Positions 5,516 through 8,481 of a stretch of DNA of 8,481 bases are shown here, piece by piece (the first letter of the stretch is position 1; each line of letters opens with the position of its first letter). The stretch lies in contig JASLDK010000285.1 in the NCBI GenBank assembly GCA_030145945.1, forward strand, positions 1-8,481. Reading direction: 5' to 3'. The notes under the pieces were generated by a model. The model ran no database searches. It was not told the DNA's origin and worked only from the letters and a program-made list of their open reading frames with translations. The stretch comes from Nocardioides sp. (GTDB lineage: Bacteria > Actinomycetota > Actinomycetes > Propionibacteriales > Nocardioidaceae). The translations under genes and the position numbers were made by a program.

Positions 5516-6142
5516 TCACGCCGGGATCGTGGCGGTGCCGCGGTAGACGTAGCCCCACGGCCGCATGGCGCGAGGGCCGGGCAGGTACTTCGTCTCGAGA
5601 GCGTCGATGGTGAGGCCTGCGCCCTCGATCAGGGCGGGGACGTTGCGGGTCAGGTGACAGCCGCCAGCGATCCGCTTCTCGATCGGGTCGAGTCGAGCCT
5701 GCCAGCGGGCGACGGCGAGGTCAGGGGAGTGGCCGTGCTCGAGGAAGGCGAGGCTGCCGCCGGGGCGGACGAGGCGGCGTACCTCCGTCAAAGCGCGTGA
5801 GGCGTCCGGGATCGTGCACAGCGAGAACGTGATCAGGGCGTGGTCGAAGCTCTGGTCCTGTGCTGCGATGGACTCCCCGTCGAGCCCGATCCTGGAGATG
5901 GGGAGTGAGGACGACGTACGGCGGGCGGCGGAGAGTTCCCACCCGCGGTCGGAGGGTTCGACCGCGGCGATCTCGGTGACGGCCGCGGGATAGTGCGTGA
6001 TGTTGAGGCCGGAGCCGAAGCCGACCTCGAGCACGCTTCCTGAAAGTCCGGCACACACCGCTCGGCGCTCCTTGTGCACAGGGCCGGTCGACAGCAACTT
6101 GTCGACGAGGACAGGTACGACGCGCTCATCCCAGATCCGCAT
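5516..6142 (-). CDS. Class I SAM-dependent methyltransferase
   Basis: The 208-residue protein transfers a methyl group from S-adenosylmethionine; the acceptor is unknown. Motif I is VLEVGFGSGLN (37-47), the glycine-rich SAM loop. E62 in IAAVEPS is the acidic residue at the end of strand 2 that usually binds the ribose. SFDHALITFSLCTIPDASRA (98-117) and LVRPGGSLAFLEHG (124-137) are the Methyltransf_11 core. RWQARLDPIEKRIAGGCHLT followed by RN (146-167) resembles the W-x3-L-x-P ... GC-x-L-x-R segment of UbiE/METTL7-like enzymes. There is no signal peptide or membrane helix. I chose ATG 6142 because the core fold begins there and TACCCT, a -10-like hexamer, stands 7 nt upstream; the frame stays open further upstream but that part antisenses the Excalibur gene and has no family features. 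The gene is divergent from that gene, 105 bp apart. Confidence 0.85.
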   Translation of the reverse strand: MRIWDERVVPVLVDKLLSTGPVHKERRAVCAGLSGSVLEVGFGSGLNITHYPAAVTEIAAVEPSDRGWELSAARRTSSSLPISRIGLDGESIAAQDQSFDHALITFSLCTIPDASRALTEVRRLVRPGGSLAFLEHGHSPDLAVARWQARLDPIEKRIAGGCHLTRNVPALIEGAGLTIDALETKYLPGPRAMRPWGYVYRGTATIPA

Positions 6143-6149
6143 GCGCCCG

Positions 6150-6155
6150 AGGGTA
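6150..6155 (-). promoter_or_regulatory. Candidate -10 element of the methyltransferase gene
   Basis: TACCCT on the minus strand precedes the ATG at 6142 by 7 nt, with no Shine-Dalgarno site between, the geometry of a leaderless transcript. The -35 region is not recognisable. Confidence 0.35.
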
Positions 6156-6211
6156 CGACGAGCAGTCCGCGCCGTGACGGAGGGGCGATGGTCCCGTCTT
6201 TGCCGATTCGC

Positions 6212-6243
6212 CGGACAGACCGACGCGACCGACCTACGGTCGG
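6212..6243 (+). promoter_or_regulatory. Candidate promoter of the Excalibur-domain gene
   Basis: CGGACA (6212-6217, four of six bases of TTGACA) and TACGGT (6235-6240) are spaced by 17 bp, and TACGGT ends 7 nt before the ATG at 6248, as in leaderless genes. The palindrome CCGACC-TAC-GGTCGG (6229-6243) is centred on the start of the -10 and might bind a repressor. Confidence 0.4.
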
Positions 6244-6247
6244 CGGC

Positions 6248-6526
6248 ATGAAGAACCGTCGTCTCGCCGCCGCCCTCGCCGTCACAGCGCTGACCGCACC
6301 GCTCGCCCTCTCCCTCGCCGATCCGGCCGAGGCGGCAGCGCCGCCCAGGAAATATGCCAACTGCACTGCATTGAACAAGGTCTATCCGCACGGCGTCGGC
6401 AAGCCGGGCGCGGTGGACAAGAGCTCGTCGGGCAAGGTCACGAACTTCACGCGGAACGCCAAGGTCTATGCGCTCAACGCCGGAAGCGACCGCGACAAGG
6501 ACGGCATCGCCTGCGAGAAGAAGTGA
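6248..6526 (+). CDS. Secreted Excalibur calcium-binding domain protein
   Basis: A 92-residue protein. MKNRRLAAALAVTALTAPLA begins a Sec signal peptide with basic N-terminus and hydrophobic core, and AEA before A30 is a likely signal peptidase I site. The mature part of about 60 residues is one Excalibur (extracellular Ca-binding region) domain: KYANCTALNKVYPHGVG near residues 35-51 and the Ca-loop DRDKDGIACEK (81-91), which fits the family's DxDxDGxxCE. C39 and C89 could form a disulfide. Small single-domain secreted versions like this are common in actinobacteria; their role is not established, and the domain is also found fused to secreted nucleases. The start is supported by the signal peptide and by TACGGT 7 nt upstream. 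It converges on dps across a shared hairpin. Confidence 0.88.
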   Translation: MKNRRLAAALAVTALTAPLALSLADPAEAAAPPRKYANCTALNKVYPHGVGKPGAVDKSSSGKVTNFTRNAKVYALNAGSDRDKDGIACEKK

Positions 6527-6540
6527 GCGAAACACTCGGA

Positions 6541-6583
6541 GACCACAGAGGGGCGAGGCGTCAAGCGCCTCGCCCCTCCGGTC
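6541..6583. terminator. Bidirectional terminator hairpin between Excalibur gene and dps
   Basis: GAGGGGCGAGGCG (6548-6560) pairs perfectly with CGCCTCGCCCCTC (6566-6578) around TCAAG. Outside an internal loop, GACC (6541-6544) pairs with GGTC (6580-6583). It sits midway between two convergent genes (stops at 6526 and 6604), so it likely serves both. The T content after it is low on either strand. Confidence 0.75.
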
Positions 6584-6603
6584 TTCAACTGCCGCTGACG
6601 TGA

Positions 6604-7155
6604 TCAGGCGTCGGCGGCGGCGTCCTTCTCGGTGGTGTCACCCTCGGTGCTCAGGCGACCGCCCGTGTCCTCCAGGTGCGCGCGAACGAACCAGTGGAAG
6701 AGCTCCAACTGCTCGGTCTGGGCGATGAACATGTCCTGGGTGACGAGGTCGAGGTCGTCGAGTTCCTTGATGCCCTCGCGATACGTCGTGATCACGCCCT
6801 GGTAGACCACGTCGAGTGCTGCCAGGTGCTGCTGGGTGGTCGCCCGACCGATGGCGTAGTCGTCCCACGAGCGGCGCTCGATCAGCCCGCCCGGCGTACC
6901 CTTCGGCGAACCGCCGAGGGTGGCGATCCGCTCTGCGAGGGCGTCGGCGAAGCCGCGGACGGTGTCGACCTGCGGGTCGATCATCTCGTGCACCGCGATG
7001 AAGTGCGGGCCGACGACATTCCAGTGGACGTGCTTGAGCGTGAGGTGCAGGTCCGTGCAGGCGTCGAGATGGCTCTGCAGCAGTTGGACGACGCGCTGGG
7101 CGTCCTTCTCCTCGAGGCCTGGCGTGGTGAAGTGCAGGGTCTGTTGAGTAGCCAT
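6604..7155 (-). CDS. dps: Dps family DNA-binding ferritin-like protein
   Basis: The 183-residue protein belongs to the Dps/miniferritin family, which assembles as 12-mer shells, oxidises Fe2+ with H2O2 and stores the iron, protecting DNA in stress and stationary phase. The ferroxidase residues are all present with canonical spacing: H44 in LKHVHWNVVG, H56 and D60 in AVHEMID, D71 and E75 in ADALAERIATLG; the intervals match H51, H63, D67, D78 and E82 of E. coli Dps. The C-terminal helix pattern DLVTQDMFIAQTEQLELFHW is also typical. A tail of about 20 residues (LSTEGDTTEKDAAADA), acidic and flexible, replaces the lysine-rich tails some Dps proteins use to bind DNA, so DNA binding is uncertain. 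No Shine-Dalgarno site precedes ATG 7155; TACCGA 6 nt upstream is a poor -10. The gene is divergent from thrS, 157 bp apart. Confidence 0.93.
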   Translation of the reverse strand: MATQQTLHFTTPGLEEKDAQRVVQLLQSHLDACTDLHLTLKHVHWNVVGPHFIAVHEMIDPQVDTVRGFADALAERIATLGGSPKGTPGGLIERRSWDDYAIGRATTQQHLAALDVVYQGVITTYREGIKELDDLDLVTQDMFIAQTEQLELFHWFVRAHLEDTGGRLSTEGDTTEKDAAADA

Positions 7156-7246
7156 GTCTGTTCGGTACGCCGAAGCGGCCCATTCACACGGGTCCGCTTG
7201 GCGACGCGGTCGGGCAACTGCCGCGCGCGGGGCCCGTGCCGCTCGG

Positions 7247-7280
7247 TACGATCAGGACCGGCGCGCCGTCCAGGCGCGCC
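7247..7280 (+). promoter_or_regulatory. thrS -10 candidate and 5'-leader hairpin
   Basis: TACGAT (7247-7252) fits the TAnnnT -10 form and would start transcription near 7259; no good -35 is seen. The leader would begin with GGCGCGCC (7260-7267), GTCCA, GGCGCGCC (7273-7280), an 8-bp all-GC hairpin about 33 nt before the start codon. The predicted leader of about 54 nt is too short for a T-box. Confidence 0.4.
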
Positions 7281-7298
7281 GTCAGCCACGAACCATCC

Positions 7299-7305
7299 GA
7301 GGGAG
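7299..7305 (+). promoter_or_regulatory. Ribosome-binding site that fixes the thrS GTG start
   Basis: GAGGGAG lies 7 nt before GTG at 7313. This, plus the start of TGS-domain sequence right after it, selects GTG 7313 over the upstream ATG in the same frame at 7154, whose extra 53 codons look non-coding and overlap the dps start. Confidence 0.8.
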
Positions 7306-7312
7306 TCCTTCC

Positions 7313-8467
7313 GTGCCCGACATCAAGGTCGCCGTACTCAGTCCTGACACACGCCAGGAGGAGACGGTCACGGAGGGCACGAAGGCGTGGGAGTTGTTCC
7401 GCGACGAGGCCGACGTCATCGCAGCCCGGGTGGGCGGACAACTCAAGGACCTGTCCTACGAGCTCGCCGACGGCGACGAGGTCGAGGGCGTGCTGATCGA
7501 CGGCCCCGACGGCCTGGACATCCTGCGCCACTCGACCGCGCACGTGCTCGCGCAGGCCGTGCAGCAGGTCTTCCCGGACGCGAAGCTCGGCATCGGCCCG
7601 CCGGTCCAGGACGGCTTCTACTACGACTTCGACGTCGAGACCCCGTTCGTCCCAGAGGACCTCGTCAAGCTCGAGTCCGCGATGCGCAAGATCATCAAGG
7701 AGAACCAGCGATTCGACCGTCGGGTCACCACCGATGAGGACGCGCTCGTCGAGTTGGCCGATGAGCCCTACAAGGTCGAGCTGATCGGTCTCAAGGGCTC
7801 CGCTGCCGACGCGGCGGAGGGCGCGAGCGCCGAGGTCGGCGCCGGCGAGCTCACGATCTACGACAACATCAACCGCAAGGGCGAGGTTGCCTGGAAGGAC
7901 CTCTGCCGAGGCCCGCACCTGCCCACCACCAAGCGGATTCCCGCCTTCAAGATGATGCGCAGCGCCGCGGCGTACTGGCGCGGCGACGAGAAGAACAAGC
8001 AGCTCCAGCGCATCTACGGCACCGCCTGGCCGAGCAAGGAGGAGCTCGACGCGCACCTGCATCGCATCGAGGAGGCCGAGCGCCGCGACCACCGCAAGCT
8101 CGGCCGCGAGCTGGACCTGTTCTCGTTCCCGGACGAGATCGGCTCCGGACTGCCGGTCTTCCACCCCAAGGGCGGTGTGATCAAGCGGGAGATGGAGGAC
8201 TACGTCCGTCGCCGGCACATCGAGGAGGGCTTCTCGTACGTCGGCACGCCCCACATCAGCAAGGACGGCCTGTTCCACACCTCGGGTCACCTGCCGCACT
8301 ATGCCGAGACGATGTTCCCGCCGATGGAGTTCGAGGGCGCGAACTACCAGCTCAAGGCGATGAACTGCCCGATGCACAACCTCATCTTCAAGTCGCGCGG
8401 GCGTTGGCGAGCTGCGCCAGGCCCTGGTTGTTCAGCAGGTCCGGATCGGCGAGCACGAACACGCTAG
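7313..8467 (+). CDS. thrS: Threonyl-tRNA synthetase, broken at its 3' side
   Basis: ThrRS charges tRNA-Thr with threonine in the cytoplasm. Residues 1-62 are the TGS domain (MPDIKVAVLSPDTRQEETVT). Residues 63-230 are the editing/SAD domain, with HSTAH (H73, H77) and CRGPH (C198, H202), the zinc-like editing motif. The catalytic domain starts near residue 265 (ELDLFSFPDEIGSGLPVFHP, motif 1 region) and includes NYQLKAMNCPMHN, whose C352 is the zinc ligand. Typical length is about 650-690 residues. Here the match stops after FKSRGR at residue 364 (codon at 8402-8404). Relatives continue with SYRELPLR-type sequence, but this frame gives WRAAPGPGCS... and a TAG at 8465-8467. The other two zinc ligands, motifs 2 and 3 and the anticodon-binding domain are absent. 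The tail from 8405 is not ThrRS; see the opposite-strand fragment. As an essential gene it is probably intact elsewhere or in the true genome. Confidence 0.92.
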   Translation: MPDIKVAVLSPDTRQEETVTEGTKAWELFRDEADVIAARVGGQLKDLSYELADGDEVEGVLIDGPDGLDILRHSTAHVLAQAVQQVFPDAKLGIGPPVQDGFYYDFDVETPFVPEDLVKLESAMRKIIKENQRFDRRVTTDEDALVELADEPYKVELIGLKGSAADAAEGASAEVGAGELTIYDNINRKGEVAWKDLCRGPHLPTTKRIPAFKMMRSAAAYWRGDEKNKQLQRIYGTAWPSKEELDAHLHRIEEAERRDHRKLGRELDLFSFPDEIGSGLPVFHPKGGVIKREMEDYVRRRHIEEGFSYVGTPHISKDGLFHTSGHLPHYAETMFPPMEFEGANYQLKAMNCPMHNLIFKSRGRWRAAPGPGCSAGPDRRARTR

Positions 8468-8480
8468 GGTGGGAGTTGGA
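8391..8480 (-). CDS. Foreign coding fragment on the opposite strand at the window end
   Basis: Read on the minus strand from 8480, a frame open to the window edge gives SNSHPSVFVLADPDLLNNQG then LAQLANARA, 30 codons ending at a TGA (8390-8388) that belongs to antisense thrS. The peptide has a beta strand ending in DPDLLNNxGL and an NARA helix start, like the GldG/DUF4350-type extracytoplasmic domains (VvADpdLlsNxgl...NAxl); that resemblance is from memory and weak. Codon use is normal for this genome. Real coding sequence probably stops at the junction near 8400-8405; the last few codons come from thrS bases or a shared CGCGGGCGTT stretch. Confidence 0.4.
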
Positions 8481-8481
8481 G

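Noticed and set aside
6074..6247. Upstream in-frame start for the Excalibur protein
   Set aside because: An added 58 residues would bury the signal peptide in the middle of the protein and overlap the methyltransferase gene.
6143..6535. 131-codon N-terminal extension of the methyltransferase
   Set aside because: The extension is antisense to the Excalibur gene, including its signal peptide, and lacks methyltransferase character; ATG 6142 has a promoter-like element just upstream.
7184..8377. 397-codon open frame antisense to thrS
   Set aside because: It mirrors the thrS codon pattern, has no recognisable motif, and overlaps a certain gene on the other strand.

Overview
The window reads as chromosomal DNA of a high-GC Gram-positive bacterium (Actinomycetota). 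Codon third positions are almost all G or C, the tRNA order Gly(GCC)-Cys(GCA)-Val(GAC) is typical of the phylum, and several -10 elements have the TAnnnT form. A Nocardioides-like member of the Propionibacteriales is my best guess, but that is inference from protein style. No phage, transposon, CRISPR or plasmid gene is visible.

Layout. (1) 1-1199: the 3' end of an ACT-domain (GcvR-like) gene converges on two minus-strand VOC/glyoxalase-fold genes. The second of these, PhnB-like, is split by a single in-frame amber codon. (2) 1200-1723: about 520 bases without a protein gene. It holds two abutting hairpins that could belong to a small RNA, and the terminator of the next tRNA operon. (3) 1724-2089: a minus-strand tRNA operon Gly-Cys-Val with a good promoter (TTGGCA-17-TAATGT) and a GAAA-capped terminator. 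(4) 2132-5226: a GAF/winged-helix regulator divergent from a large NTF2-like plus flavin monooxygenase fusion, sharing a 92-bp control region rich in repeats. (5) 5252-5428: a second tRNA-Val (CAC) on the plus strand with its own promoter and terminator. (6) 5516-6526: a SAM-dependent methyltransferase divergent from a small secreted Excalibur-domain protein. (7) 6541-7155: a shared terminator and a Dps ferritin-like protein. (8) 7313 to the end: threonyl-tRNA synthetase, which breaks off abruptly at about 8404.

How the parts relate. The clearest functional pair is the GAF regulator with the flavin monooxygenase: they are divergent and probably form a small-molecule-induced oxidation unit. 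The tRNA genes and thrS are translation housekeeping. Dps protects DNA and stores iron. The VOC genes, methyltransferase and Excalibur protein are individually recognisable but not clearly linked to one another. Four start codons have TAnnnT only 6-7 nt upstream and no convincing Shine-Dalgarno site, which suggests leaderless mRNAs.

I did not find a convincing new multi-gene system. The strongest anomalies are the last ~80 bases, where thrS is joined to unrelated coding sequence on the other strand (assembly chimera or real rearrangement), the amber codon in the PhnB-like gene, the structured block at 1271-1378, and the inverted repeat wrapped around the tRNA-Val(CAC) -10 element.
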